A stretch of DNA of 61,740 nt from JAAFIP01 sp043778205 (GCA_043778205.1 JAYWGO010000108.1:1-61740); one strand, 5' to 3'. Shown: positions 25,902 through 34,530, numbered from the stretch's first letter. Notes: generated from the sequence alone by a model not told the origin. Numbers and translations: made by a program.

Positions 25902-26932
25902 GCAAGCTCCTTGATGGCAAGTGCCAGTGCATCTTGTGCTGCAGGCGGCTGCACACTCAGGCGCCAGAGCTGCGGCAGGCCAAACGAGGTACCGTCGCGC
26001 AGCTTAATACCGCGTGCACGCAAAGCATGTGCAGGCAGTGGCTGCAGGGCTTGCACACAAAAAAAGTTCGCTTCGCTGGGCAGGCAGGTCCAGCCCAGTG
26101 CAGCGCACAGCACAAGTTGGCGGGCCTTCCAGGTGCGCAAAGTATCAAGGCTATCGGTTAGCCACTGCTGCACTTCAGGCTGCACCCAGGCGGTCAACAT
26201 CGCTACGCCGTGCGCGCCTACGGGCCAAGACGGGCACAGTGCCTCTAGCTGGGCGCACTGCACTGCTGCATGCGCAGGTGCTATGGCATACGCCGCGCGC
26301 ACACCTGTCATGCCCAAGGCTTTGTTTGGTGTCCATAGCTGCCACACTTGATCTTGACACAAGTTTGGGTCCTGCTGCTGCACGCTGCTGCCGGGCGCAC
26401 CGTGCAAACGCAGCGGTGCGTAGGCTCGGTCTAGCACCACGGTGGCACCACTGCTTAGCAGCGCGCCTATGCCGTGGAACGCCTGCCCCAAAGGGCTGGA
26501 CGGGTCACATGCCCAGGCCAATGTGTTGGCACTGGCCTGCCCTTCTTGCACTTCTTGCCCTGTTTGCACAGTCAGCTCTAGGCCTAGCGCTTGGGCAGCG
26601 CGGGCGTAGTCGCCGTAGCTGTGCGCAGGCACCAGCGCAGCAGTAAAGCCCTGCTGCACAGCCCAGGCAGTGGTGCGAAAAATAAACTCACTGGCGCTGG
26701 CGGCCAGCAGCACCCTGGCAGGCGCTACGCCATGCAACTGTGCAAGCTGGGCGCGCAGTTGCGTATAAGCTGGGTCAGGGTAATGCGCAGAGTTGGCAGA
26801 TTGCACGGCGTGCAGCGCTTGCGGGCAAGGGCCGCAAGCATTGGCATTGGTAGAAAAATCAAACCGTACAGCGCCCAGTGCATCGGGGCCGCCATGCAAG
26901 GCGCTTTGCAAAGTTGGCATGGCTAAACCCAT
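25898..26932 (-). CDS. cobD: L-threonine-O-3-phosphate decarboxylase (CobD/CobC type)
   Basis: A PLP aminotransferase-fold enzyme that supplies aminopropanol phosphate for the cobalamin nucleotide loop. The 344-residue sequence has RFDFSTNANACGPCPQAL at the start, SAHYPDPAYTQLRAQLAQLH, and the PLP-lysine region LWTPNKALGMTGVRAAYAI. Its position between cbiB and cobQ supports this over histidinol-phosphate aminotransferase. The start MGLAMPTLQSALHGGPDALG resembles the HGGD-type start of the family. It overlaps cobQ by ATGA. Confidence 0.85.
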   Translation of the reverse strand: MGLAMPTLQSALHGGPDALGAVRFDFSTNANACGPCPQALHAVQSANSAHYPDPAYTQLRAQLAQLHGVAPARVLLAASASEFIFRTTAWAVQQGFTAALVPAHSYGDYARAAQALGLELTVQTGQEVQEGQASANTLAWACDPSSPLGQAFHGIGALLSSGATVVLDRAYAPLRLHGAPGSSVQQQDPNLCQDQVWQLWTPNKALGMTGVRAAYAIAPAHAAVQCAQLEALCPSWPVGAHGVAMLTAWVQPEVQQWLTDSLDTLRTWKARQLVLCAALGWTCLPSEANFFCVQALQPLPAHALRARGIKLRDGTSFGLPQLWRLSVQPPAAQDALALAIKELA

Positions 26933-26950
26933 AAAGTAAATTGCATTAAA

Positions 26951-27916
26951 TTAACAGCAATGAGCTATTAAATATATAGCTGCTTGTGCAGCAATTACTT
27001 GGGTGATAACCGTATTTGATGCTAATTTAACTGCTAAAGCCACATCGCTAGACACCACCTCACGGCCCGTGGCGTGCAGCACGTACACACCGGGTTTGCC
27101 CAGCCGCACGCCCAGCGCCAGCGCCATGGCCGCCATAGGCCAGCCACTGTTGGGCGACGGCGTGCGCGCTGCCTGGGCAGGCAATTGCACTGCAAGGCGA
27201 GGTTGCCACAGCAAGAGCAGCACGGCAGTAGCCCGCGCTGGCAGCCACGACAGCACATCGTCAGCGCGCGCAGCCCATTTGCCTGCCCATTGCCAGTAGC
27301 GCCCGCCGCGCAAGCCGGGGTAGCCCCACATGGCGTCGGCCGTGTTGGCAAAGCGGTACAGCGCCGCGCCGGGCAGGCCCAGCAGCACAAACCAAAAAAT
27401 GGGGGCCACCACAGAGTCGTTCAAATTTTCGGCCAAGGTTTCTATGGCGCTTTCGCGCACCTGCGCCGGTGTCAGTTGGCTGACATCGCGGCTCACCAGC
27501 CGGGCCAGTTGCGCCCGGCCTGCGTCCAGCGATTGTGCCAACGCAGCTTCTACAGCCACCACCTCTTCGCGCAGCATACGCCAAGCCAGCAGGGGCTTGA
27601 GCAACAGTGCCAACACAATGGCAGCGCACCATGCTGGCAACAGGGCTGCGCACGCCGCCAGTGCCCCTGCCGTTGCCAATACAAACGCTGCCAAGGCTAG
27701 CCAGTAGAAGGCCCCAAACCAAAAGTGCCTAAGGCATGCGGCCTTGCCATCGGTTGCAAGCGTGGGCACAAAGCGCACTGCGGCCCAGTCTAGGCCGCGC
27801 CCTATCCACACCACGGGGTGCCAAGCGGCAGCTGGCTCGCCCCACACATGGTCTACCACCAAGGCCAGCAGCACAGCGGCTGCCACCACCTGCCAAGGTA
27901 GACCAGCCCACAGCAC
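26951..27916 (-). CDS. cbiB: Adenosylcobinamide-phosphate synthase CbiB
   Basis: An integral-membrane enzyme that attaches the aminopropanol linker to adenosylcobyric acid. It has the family pattern DHVWGEPAAAWHPVVWIGRG near the N terminus, several membrane helices, SRDVSQLTPAQVRESAIETL, AENLNDSVVAPIFWF, and NSGWPMAAMALALGVRLGKP. The start is GTG at 27916, 2 bases after the truncated cobO stop. The C terminus (VITQVIAAQAAIYLIAHCC) is encoded by an AQGN repeat, which also supplies the final codons. Confidence 0.9.
   Translation of the reverse strand: MLWAGLPWQVVAAAVLLALVVDHVWGEPAAAWHPVVWIGRGLDWAAVRFVPTLATDGKAACLRHFWFGAFYWLALAAFVLATAGALAACAALLPAWCAAIVLALLLKPLLAWRMLREEVVAVEAALAQSLDAGRAQLARLVSRDVSQLTPAQVRESAIETLAENLNDSVVAPIFWFVLLGLPGAALYRFANTADAMWGYPGLRGGRYWQWAGKWAARADDVLSWLPARATAVLLLLWQPRLAVQLPAQAARTPSPNSGWPMAAMALALGVRLGKPGVYVLHATGREVVSSDVALAVKLASNTVITQVIAAQAAIYLIAHCC
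26975..27004 (+). repeat. AQGN repeat at the cbiB 3' end
   Basis: TATAGCTGCTTGTGCAGCAA followed by TTACTTGGGT, a slightly diverged core. The downstream flank GATAACCGTATTTGATGCT is nearly identical to the flank of the nadE copy. It is antisense to cbiB and read as TQVIAAQAAI, close to the stop codon. Confidence 0.85.
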
Positions 27917-27918
27917 GG

Positions 27919-28065
27919 TTACGGTCCCGCCAATGCGTGCAGGGCCAAGCCAAAGGCGGCGGTGCTTTTGCCTTTGCCATCGCCCATGTTGGCGATCAGC
28001 AAGCCGCGCCGTTTGCCTTCGGGTTTTGCGTAGGGCTTATGGACCCATGGGGTTTTTATTTGCAT
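27919..28065 (-). pseudogene. cobO: Truncated cobO (cob(I)yrinic acid a,c-diamide adenosyltransferase)
   Basis: The reading frame begins MQIKTPWVHKPYAKPEGKRR and contains the adenosyltransferase P-loop region IANMGDGKGKSTAAFGLALH, then ends at a stop after about 48 residues. Intact BtuR/CobO proteins have about 200. None of the remaining family sequence (substrate and corrinoid binding parts) is found in any frame before cbiB begins 2 bases later. So the 3' three quarters appears deleted. Adenosylation would need another enzyme elsewhere, such as PduO type. The remnant may still be translated. Confidence 0.82.
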
Positions 28066-28102
28066 AGTTTGGCTTGTGTATAAAGTGAAGGCTGCTGGGT
28101 GT

Positions 28103-28888
28103 CTAGGGCAGTTTTGGCAGTGTAATTTTGGGCAGCGCAAAGTGCATGCCGTCCACCGTGCGCACTGCAATGCGGTGGTCAAACACTGCTTCTAACGCAC
28201 GGTGCGTGGCAGTGTCAGAACACGCGCCGTGGTGCAGCACACGGCCCCCGGCCATGATCAGCATGCTGTCGGCTTGCAGCGCAAACGAGACCTCGTGCAA
28301 TACGCTTACTACCGTGGTGCCACACGCTACCAGGCTGCGCACGGTGTGCAGCCAGTCGGTTTGGTGCGGCGGGTCTAGGTTAAGCAGTGGTTCGTCCATC
28401 AGCACCACATCGGCCTGCACGGCCAACACGCGCGCTAGCAGCACTCGCTGGCGCTCGCCGCCCGACAGTGCGCCCAGCACGCGCGTGCGCCAGTCCCAGG
28501 CCTGCGTGCTGCGCAAGGCCTGCTCTACAGCGGCATGGTCAGTGCAGCTGGGCGCAGCCAGCCAGCCTTGGTGCGGCAAGCGGCCCAGCATGGCCACGTC
28601 GTACACCGTCAGGTCGTCAGCGCCACTCTCGCCTTGACCCAGCCAGGCCAGCTTTTGGGCGCGCACACGGGGTGCCAGTTGGACAGTGGGATGGCCCAGT
28701 AAATGCACTTGGCCGCTGCAGGGCAGCAAGCCGGCCATGGCTTTGAGCAAAGTTGATTTACCTGCACCATTAGGGCCTACCACGGCTGTCCACTGGCCTT
28801 GGGCAAAGGCCACATTAACTGCGTTTAACACCAAGTTGTTGCCCAGCTTGGCAGAGACCGACTGTGCAGACAGTGCTATGGGGCTCAT
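28103..28888 (-). CDS. btuD: Cobalamin ABC transporter ATP-binding protein BtuD
   Basis: The ATPase of a B12/iron-siderophore class II importer. Walker A is VGPNGAGKSTLLKAM, the signature is ALSGGERQRVLLARVLA, Walker B is VVLMDEPLLNLD, and the switch His is in SVLHEVSFAL. I use the start MSPIALSAQS at 28888, which overlaps the btuC stop by ATGA. Its place between btuC and cobalamin genes under a B12 riboswitch supports cobalamin over iron chelates. Confidence 0.9.
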   Translation of the reverse strand: MSPIALSAQSVSAKLGNNLVLNAVNVAFAQGQWTAVVGPNGAGKSTLLKAMAGLLPCSGQVHLLGHPTVQLAPRVRAQKLAWLGQGESGADDLTVYDVAMLGRLPHQGWLAAPSCTDHAAVEQALRSTQAWDWRTRVLGALSGGERQRVLLARVLAVQADVVLMDEPLLNLDPPHQTDWLHTVRSLVACGTTVVSVLHEVSFALQADSMLIMAGGRVLHHGACSDTATHRALEAVFDHRIAVRTVDGMHFALPKITLPKLP

Positions 28889-29943
28889 AGTATTTTGCCG
28901 TCCTTGCCATGGTGGTACACCGCCTGCCCACGGTGCATCAGCCACAGCAGGTAGCCGCCGCCCAGCACAGCAGTTAGCACGCCTACCGGCAGCTCTTGCG
29001 GTGCGACCAGCCAGCGCGCCAACACGTCAGCGGCGCTAAGCAAGACAGCGCCCATCAAGGCTGACAAACACAGAAGGGTTGCGTACTTGGCCTTAACAGC
29101 AGCGCGTACCAGGTGCGGGGCGGCCAAGCCTACAAAAGCAATCAGCCCGGTTTGCGCTACCGCTGTGCCGGTGGCCAGCGCCAGCACCACCACCAGCGCG
29201 GCGCGCAACTGCGGCAACTGCAGCCCCAGGCTTTGCGCTGTAGCCTCACCCAGGCTCAGGCCGTCCAGCACCCGGCTTAGTAGCACCGCTGCCGCCAAGC
29301 ACACCAGCAGCACCGCGCCCATGATGGCGCAAGCAGCCCAGCCCACAAACCCGGTAGAGCCCAGCATAAAGGCTTGCATAGCTTGCAAAATATCGGGCGA
29401 CAGCAAGGTGATCATGGAGGCCAGTGCGCCCAGCACCACCCCCACCACCACACCCGCCAGCAGCAGCCGCAGGGTGTGCCCCACGCCCTTGGCCAGCAGT
29501 AAGGTGAGCAGCACCGCCAGCACTGCGCCCACAAAAGCCGCACCGGTTATGCCCAGCCGCGCCATCCACTGCAGGCTCATGGGGCTGATGCCCATTAAGG
29601 CCAGCGCTGCCGCCACGCCCACCGACGCGCCAGAAGCACTGCCCAGCAAATACGGGTCGGCCAGGGGGTTGCGAAACAAGCCCTGCGCCACCGCACCGGC
29701 CAAACCCAGCAACGCACCCGCCAGCCATGCGCCCAGCGTGCGCGGCAGGCGAATGTCCCACACAATTTGGCGCGACAGCGCATCGTCCCAGGCCTGCCAC
29801 AGGCTGCTAAAACCCGTGCTGCCCACGCCTGCACCCACCAGCACCAGCAAGGCACTGGCCACCAGCAGTGCGCCGCCCACCACGGCGCTGCGGGACGCAG
29901 CGTGGGAGGTGTGGCTACCCGCTAGCGGTGCACCAAGGCTCAT
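28885..29943 (-). CDS. btuC: Cobalamin ABC transporter permease BtuC (FecCD family)
   Basis: A membrane permease of about 352 residues with roughly ten hydrophobic helices. FecCD family landmarks are visible: WDIRLPRTLGAWLAGALLGL, GAVAQGLFRNPLADPYLLGS, and GLIAFVGLAAPHLVRA with the conserved Gly-rich helix. The start at 29943 (MSLGAPLAGS) overlaps the btuF stop by ATGA, so I prefer it to the one seven codons upstream. It forms the importer with btuD and btuF. Confidence 0.92.
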   Translation of the reverse strand: MSLGAPLAGSHTSHAASRSAVVGGALLVASALLVLVGAGVGSTGFSSLWQAWDDALSRQIVWDIRLPRTLGAWLAGALLGLAGAVAQGLFRNPLADPYLLGSASGASVGVAAALALMGISPMSLQWMARLGITGAAFVGAVLAVLLTLLLAKGVGHTLRLLLAGVVVGVVLGALASMITLLSPDILQAMQAFMLGSTGFVGWAACAIMGAVLLVCLAAAVLLSRVLDGLSLGEATAQSLGLQLPQLRAALVVVLALATGTAVAQTGLIAFVGLAAPHLVRAAVKAKYATLLCLSALMGAVLLSAADVLARWLVAPQELPVGVLTAVLGGGYLLWLMHRGQAVYHHGKDGKIL

Positions 29944-30812
29944 GGCGCAGCGCCCGACAGGCACTTGGCCATCAGCTGCGCAGCCTCGGCCATGCGCGGG
30001 CCGGGGCGCACCAGTACGTCAGACTCATCGGGTTTGAACACGCACACCTGCTTTGTGCGAATGGCCTTGATGGCACCCCAACCGGGCCGGTCGGCCAGGC
30101 CGGTGTAGTTACGGTCGCCCACCATGATCACATCAGGATTGGCGCGCACCACAAACTCGGGGTTAATTTTTGGAAAAGGCCCCAGCGCGCGGGGAACGAT
30201 ATTTTGAACGCCCAGCAGGGTTAAAGTTTCGCCAATAAAAGACGACTCGCCCGCGGCATAGGGCGCGCGGTTAACTTCAAAATACACCTTGGTGTTTTTA
30301 GCTTTCGCTGGCACCGACTGCGCCGCCGCTGCCATGCTGGCTTCAATCGTGCGCCACACCTGCTGTGCGCCCTGCTCTGGCGCTACCTCTAGCAGCTGGC
30401 CCACCAGGGCCAGCACACGTTTTACGTCGGCATGGTTTTTAGGCTCTACTACCACCACGTTAATGCCCAATGATACCAAGCGCTCGTGCGAGCGCGAGGA
30501 CATGGCCAGCAGCACCACATCAGGCCGCAGCGCCACGATGGCCTCAATATTGGGGTCTAGCCCGCCGCCCACCTGGGGCAGTTGCTTGACCGAAGCGGGG
30601 TAGTTGGAATAACGGTCTACACCCACCAGCCGCTGGCACTGGCCCAGCGCGCACACCGTCTCGGTCAGCGAGGGCAGCAAGCTGACAATGCGCTGCGGAC
30701 TGGCCGCCAAAGTCACCGTGACTTGGCGGTCGTCCACCACCTGCACCGCGCTGGCTGCAGCGTGCAGCACCAGCAGTGCCATGCAAGCAGCGGTTTTGTG
30801 TAGTTGTTTCAT
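29940..30812 (-). CDS. btuF: Cobalamin-binding periplasmic protein BtuF
   Basis: The substrate-binding protein of the B12 importer. It starts MKQLHKTAACMALLVLHAAA, an N-terminal signal peptide of about 23 residues. Then the BtuF-type fold begins: RIVSLLPSLTETVCALGQCQ, LVGVDRYSNYPASVKQLPQV, GGLDPNIEAIVALRPDVVLL. It ends with RPGPRMAEAAQLMAKCL. The start at 30812 overlaps the cobU stop, which supports translation coupling. Confidence 0.9.
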   Translation of the reverse strand: MKQLHKTAACMALLVLHAAASAVQVVDDRQVTVTLAASPQRIVSLLPSLTETVCALGQCQRLVGVDRYSNYPASVKQLPQVGGGLDPNIEAIVALRPDVVLLAMSSRSHERLVSLGINVVVVEPKNHADVKRVLALVGQLLEVAPEQGAQQVWRTIEASMAAAAQSVPAKAKNTKVYFEVNRAPYAAGESSFIGETLTLLGVQNIVPRALGPFPKINPEFVVRANPDVIMVGDRNYTGLADRPGWGAIKAIRTKQVCVFKPDESDVLVRPGPRMAEAAQLMAKCLSGAAP

Positions 30813-31426
30813 GCCAAATCTTTCAATAGCAAAGGCAAACCAGCAGCCATCAAGGTGACGCGCGAGCACACGTGGGCTACGTCTTGGTTAAGCCGCCCCA
30901 GTGCGTCCACATAGGCGCGCACCTCGCGGCCCATGGGAATTACACCCAAACCAATTTCGTTAGAGACTACCACCACGGGGCCTTGGGCTAATTCAATTGC
31001 TCTTAAAAATATAGCTGTCTGTGCAGTATTTCCTTGGGTCAGAGGCTTTTTTTGATCATAATTTAAGTCTGGTACAGCAGACACAGCCGGTACATAGGGC
31101 ATCAGCAGGTTGGTCAACCACAACGTAAGGCAGTCCACCACCACCATGGTTTGTGCGCCAGTGTGCGTGGCCAGCGCATCGGCCAAGTGCAAGGGCTCTT
31201 CTACCGTGCGCATGCTGGGCACACGCTGGGCGCGGTCTGCTTGGTGGCGCTGTATGCGCGTGCGCATTTCGCCGTCATGCGCCTGCGCGGTGGCCACCAG
31301 CACAGCGCTGTGCAAAGGCGATGCCGCCAGCCACTGCGCAGCCAGTTTCTCGGCGCGCGCCGACTTACCGCTTTTTTGCCCGCCCACAATCAGCTCGCTG
31401 CGCGCGATGCTTAAAAGTTCAGCCAT
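30809..31426 (-). CDS. cobU: Adenosylcobinamide kinase / phosphate guanylyltransferase CobU
   Basis: A bifunctional enzyme of nucleotide-loop assembly: it phosphorylates and GMP-activates adenosylcobinamide. The P-loop is LIVGGQKSGKSARAEKLAAQ, the second motif is VVVDCLTLWLTNLL, and the conserved C-terminal part is VVSNEIGLGVIPMGREVRAY. Between these, residues near 117-142 (YDQKKPLTQGNTAQTAIFLR) form an AQGN-repeat insertion not found in typical CobU. I start at MAELLS (31426); this overlaps the preceding gene slightly. Confidence 0.92.
   Translation of the reverse strand: MAELLSIARSELIVGGQKSGKSARAEKLAAQWLAASPLHSAVLVATAQAHDGEMRTRIQRHQADRAQRVPSMRTVEEPLHLADALATHTGAQTMVVVDCLTLWLTNLLMPYVPAVSAVPDLNYDQKKPLTQGNTAQTAIFLRAIELAQGPVVVVSNEIGLGVIPMGREVRAYVDALGRLNQDVAHVCSRVTLMAAGLPLLLKDLA
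31009..31039 (+). repeat. AQGN repeat in cobU
   Basis: Core ATATAGCTGTCTGTGCAG then TATTTCCTTGGGT, with flank CAGAGGCTTTTTTTG. It is antisense to cobU and in frame as TQGNTAQTAI. It lies in the loop between the LTNLL and VVSNE strands, a variable region of the protein. Confidence 0.88.
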
Positions 31427-32249
31427 GCTGCGCGCTCCAATTTTGCACAATTTGGTGCAACTGCGCTACGCCATCGGTCAGCGCAGCGGGGCCGGGCTGC
31501 AAAATATCGGGCGATTTAACTTCAAACAGTTGCGCATTTTTTACTGCACTCACGCCTTCCCAGCCGGGCCGTGCGGCTACTTTTTCAGGCCTGAATTTTT
31601 TACCGCACCATGAGCCAATGATGATGTCAGGGTTGCGCCGCACAATCTCCAGCGGGTCGGCAATAATGCGGTTTTTGCCCAGTGGCTGCATGGCCAGCTC
31701 GGCAAAGCAGTCGTCTCCCCCTGCAATGCCCACCAGCTCAGACACCCAGCGTATGCAGCTCATATTGGGCTCGTCCCACTCTTCAAAATACACCTTGGGC
31801 CTGCGCGGCAGCTGGGCCGCTAGCGCCTCTATGGCCAGCAGGTTCTCGCGCATGCCCGCTGCCAGTTGCTGGCCCAGCGCAGCGCAGCCCACCATGCTGG
31901 CCACTTGGTGCATCATCCCCAGTATCTCGGCCACACTGCGTTGGTTAAACACGGTGACTTGCACGCCGTGTTTGATCAACTGGCTGGCAATATCAGCCTG
32001 CAGGTCAGAAAAGCCAAACACGCAGTCAGGCTCCAGCGCCAAGATTTTGTCGATCTTGGCACTTAAAAAAGCGCTCACCCTGGGCTTTTCATCCCGCGCC
32101 CGCCGCGGCCGCACGGTATAGCCCGAGATACCCACAATACGCGCCTCTTGGCCCAGCAGGTAAAGCCATTCGGTGGTTTCCTCGGTCAGGCACACTATGC
32201 GCTGCGGGCCTTGGGCGGTACCAGCAGTAAAGTTACGCCAATCGTTCAT
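31419..32249 (-). CDS. BtuF-like cobalamin-binding protein without signal peptide
   Basis: A 276-residue protein with the helical-backbone substrate-binding fold of BtuF: RIVCLTEETTEWLYLLGQEA, VGISGYTVRPRRARDEKPRV, DKILALEPDCVFGFSDLQAD, PDIIIGSWCGKKFRPEKVAA. It starts MNDWRNFTAGTAQGPQRIVC with no hydrophobic leader; the start at 32249 has a clear AGGAG 5 bases upstream. It is therefore predicted to stay in the cytoplasm, unlike btuF two genes downstream. Its role may be corrinoid binding or handling in the cell, but that is inference. Confidence 0.75.
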   Translation of the reverse strand: MNDWRNFTAGTAQGPQRIVCLTEETTEWLYLLGQEARIVGISGYTVRPRRARDEKPRVSAFLSAKIDKILALEPDCVFGFSDLQADIASQLIKHGVQVTVFNQRSVAEILGMMHQVASMVGCAALGQQLAAGMRENLLAIEALAAQLPRRPKVYFEEWDEPNMSCIRWVSELVGIAGGDDCFAELAMQPLGKNRIIADPLEIVRRNPDIIIGSWCGKKFRPEKVAARPGWEGVSAVKNAQLFEVKSPDILQPGPAALTDGVAQLHQIVQNWSAQHG

Positions 32250-32299
32250 ACAACTCCTGCCATAGTTCACATTAGGCATAACCTATTGGTGCAAATAGC

Positions 32300-34264
32300 T
32301 TAAAATTTGAACCGCACAGACGCTGTTGCTGCGCGCCCTGCTTCAGGGTAAATGCCATTGGTAACACCTGCAGTACAACCAAAGGCTTGGGTATAGTGCT
32401 GACGGTTGAACAAATTAGTGATGCCCAGTGCAAATTCTGCGCTACGCCAGTCATAGGCATAGCGAACATCTGCGGTTTGGTAGGCAGGCACACTGCATTG
32501 GTTCGCAAAATCTGCCCGTTGCTGGCCCACAAAGTTGATGCCACCACTGAGTCGGTGGTTAACCACAGGCACCCAAGCTGCGCGTAGCGACATGCTGCGT
32601 TTTGCAACCAAGGCGATGTCGTTACCCGCGTAAGCACCGGCTGTAAATTGAGATTTGCGCAGCGCAGCGTTGACAGATAAGCTGAGGTTTTTGGCCGCCT
32701 CCATGCTTGCATTCAATTCAAAACCGGTGCGGCGCGTGGGATCAAAATTGACGTTGGCTCCCGAGCCCGGGCCATAAGGTCCTGCGGCGTTAGGGTCATA
32801 GCCAATCTCATTGGTAAGTGTGCTGTTGTACCAACGCGCATCCGCCTTGTAAATGCCCGCGTTGTAGCGCACACCCAGCTCAAAGTCTTTGGAGATTTGG
32901 GGGCGCAAATCTATGCCGGGCAAGGTGTAGCCGATTTCGTCTACATTGGCCAGCCTGAAACTGCGGCCTGCGCGCGCGTACACCGAAATGTCTTTGGCTA
33001 AAGACTGCCGCACGCCCAGCTCCCATGCGGTTTGGCGACTTTTCAACATACTGGGGCCAGACAGATCTTCTTTGCTTAGCTGCTCAGTGCGCAAGCCTGC
33101 AGACAGGTCGGTGCCCGTAGACGCAAGCGTCAATTCATCACGCACATACCAAGCGCCAGACGTTTGCTTGGCCACCGCCACAGGAGTGCCGTCGGTATCG
33201 CGCTGCCAACTTGCCTGGTCGGTGCCGAGCACCACGCGGTTAGTCACGCTGTGCATACGGGTTGTATGCGCAGCGCGCAGCGCATAGGTTTGGGCCTTGA
33301 TGTCATACGCGTAGGTAAAGCTAGGGCTGACACTGCGCAGTGCTTTAGTGCGCCAGCCCGCATCTGCAGTAACGCGCCAGTCGGCCCAAAACGCCTCAGC
33401 GAACAACCCACTGGAGGTGTTGTGGATGGACGAAGTACGGTCAGGCTGGATGCTTTGCCTTGGGTTAGCATTGTAGGCAATCGCAGTCAACGAGCCTGGC
33501 AGTTGGGTGTCTAGGTCATCGCGGGCCAGACGCGCGCCTAATCGCAACCAGTCTCCGCTCCATTGTGCAGACAGGCTAGCACCACTGGCATCGGACTTGA
33601 AGTTATCGCGGTAGTTGTCGGCCTTGCGCTGTTGCGCGCTCGCGTCCAGCGAGAAACCTTCGTTGGCGTAGGTGGCGTTACCGCGCAGATCACGCAAGCC
33701 GTAGCTGCCCACCCCTGCGTAAAGCGAGCCGCCTGTTTTGCGTGCGACACCCGTGCCCGCTTTTGTGGTGATGATGATGACGCCGCCAGTAGCTCCCTCA
33801 CCGTACAGCACCGCCCCGCTGCCCCGCACCACCTCGATACGCTGCACCGACTCAATCGGTATGCCCGCTAAGCGGGTACCACCCAAGTCGGCTTCATTGA
33901 TTTTGATACCGTCGACAATAATGGCCTGGTTGCCGTCAGCTGCGCCGCCAAAGCCGCGCAAATCCAGCCCATAGTCGCCGCCGCCATAGAAATCTTGGCG
34001 GCCTACTATGCCCAAGACACGTATTAATGCCTCGTTCACGGTGCTAGCGCCTGACTGCAAAATTTCTGCCTGGGTAATCACACTCAAGCCTAAAGGCTGC
34101 CCTTCGTTAGCACCTAAAAGGCGACCTGTGACTACTACATCGCTCAGAGTTATGGTGTTTAGTGGTTGCACATTTTGCGCCACTGCAACAGAAGCTGCCC
34201 CGCACACAGACAGGCAGGCGCACGCGAGCGCAGAGAGACGCATCGTCGTCGAAAAGTTTTTCAT
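32300..34264 (-). CDS. btuB: TonB-dependent vitamin B12 receptor BtuB
   Basis: An outer-membrane gated barrel of 654 residues for cobalamin uptake. It has a signal peptide (LSALACACLSVCGAASVAVA then Q), a TonB-box-like stretch TITLSDVVVTG, a plug domain (GASTVNEALIRVLGIVGRQD, DLRGFGGAADGNQAIIVDGI, IEVVRGSGAVLYGEGATGGV), and a C-terminal beta strand ending ATASVRFKF with the usual final Phe. It is the first gene after the cobalamin riboswitch. TonB and ExbB/D genes at 40.7-43.2 kb probably energise it. Confidence 0.93.
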   Translation of the reverse strand: MKNFSTTMRLSALACACLSVCGAASVAVAQNVQPLNTITLSDVVVTGRLLGANEGQPLGLSVITQAEILQSGASTVNEALIRVLGIVGRQDFYGGGDYGLDLRGFGGAADGNQAIIVDGIKINEADLGGTRLAGIPIESVQRIEVVRGSGAVLYGEGATGGVIIITTKAGTGVARKTGGSLYAGVGSYGLRDLRGNATYANEGFSLDASAQQRKADNYRDNFKSDASGASLSAQWSGDWLRLGARLARDDLDTQLPGSLTAIAYNANPRQSIQPDRTSSIHNTSSGLFAEAFWADWRVTADAGWRTKALRSVSPSFTYAYDIKAQTYALRAAHTTRMHSVTNRVVLGTDQASWQRDTDGTPVAVAKQTSGAWYVRDELTLASTGTDLSAGLRTEQLSKEDLSGPSMLKSRQTAWELGVRQSLAKDISVYARAGRSFRLANVDEIGYTLPGIDLRPQISKDFELGVRYNAGIYKADARWYNSTLTNEIGYDPNAAGPYGPGSGANVNFDPTRRTGFELNASMEAAKNLSLSVNAALRKSQFTAGAYAGNDIALVAKRSMSLRAAWVPVVNHRLSGGINFVGQQRADFANQCSVPAYQTADVRYAYDWRSAEFALGITNLFNRQHYTQAFGCTAGVTNGIYPEAGRAATASVRFKF

Positions 34265-34329
34265 AAATTAATAAAGCACACGAACAAAGGCCCGGTACCA
34301 ACTTCCCCGCTGGTGTGGGCGATATTGGC

Positions 34330-34530
34330 TTGGCGCTCTTATTAAAAAAGCGCAAAGCCGCCGTGTTGGCCGGTATCCGGGCTGATGGAACTACTACTCA
34401 ATCACCTTCCCAAAGCCCTAAGGCCTCAGTGGTATGCGATGAGAGCTGGCTTGCAGCTAGGCATTGCACCTAGAAACACACCGTCCACTTACCGTTGCGG
34501 GGGCAGCGCTGGTTAGGTTGTGGCCCTTGC
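34330..34530 (-). promoter_or_regulatory. Cobalamin riboswitch controlling the btuB operon
   Basis: On the minus strand the aptamer landmarks appear in order: CCCCCGCAACGGTAAGTGG, GCAAGCCAGCTC, a short CATCGCATACCACTG segment, GGGAAGG, and the B12 box AGCCCGGATACCGGCC (34368-34383). Downstream, GGCTTTGCGCT and AGCGCCAAGCC can pair into a hairpin. It should turn the whole minus-strand cobalamin operon down when adenosylcobalamin is plentiful. The rest of 34265-34330 leads to the btuB start. Confidence 0.95.

Noticed and set aside
25335..26351. A 338-codon plus-strand frame across cobQ and the decarboxylase gene
   Set aside because: Antisense shadow with no recognisable motif; the minus strand carries conserved proteins with coupled starts and stops.
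29087..30037. A 316-codon plus-strand frame opposite btuC
   Set aside because: Ala/Thr/Ser-rich shadow of a membrane protein gene with no family features.
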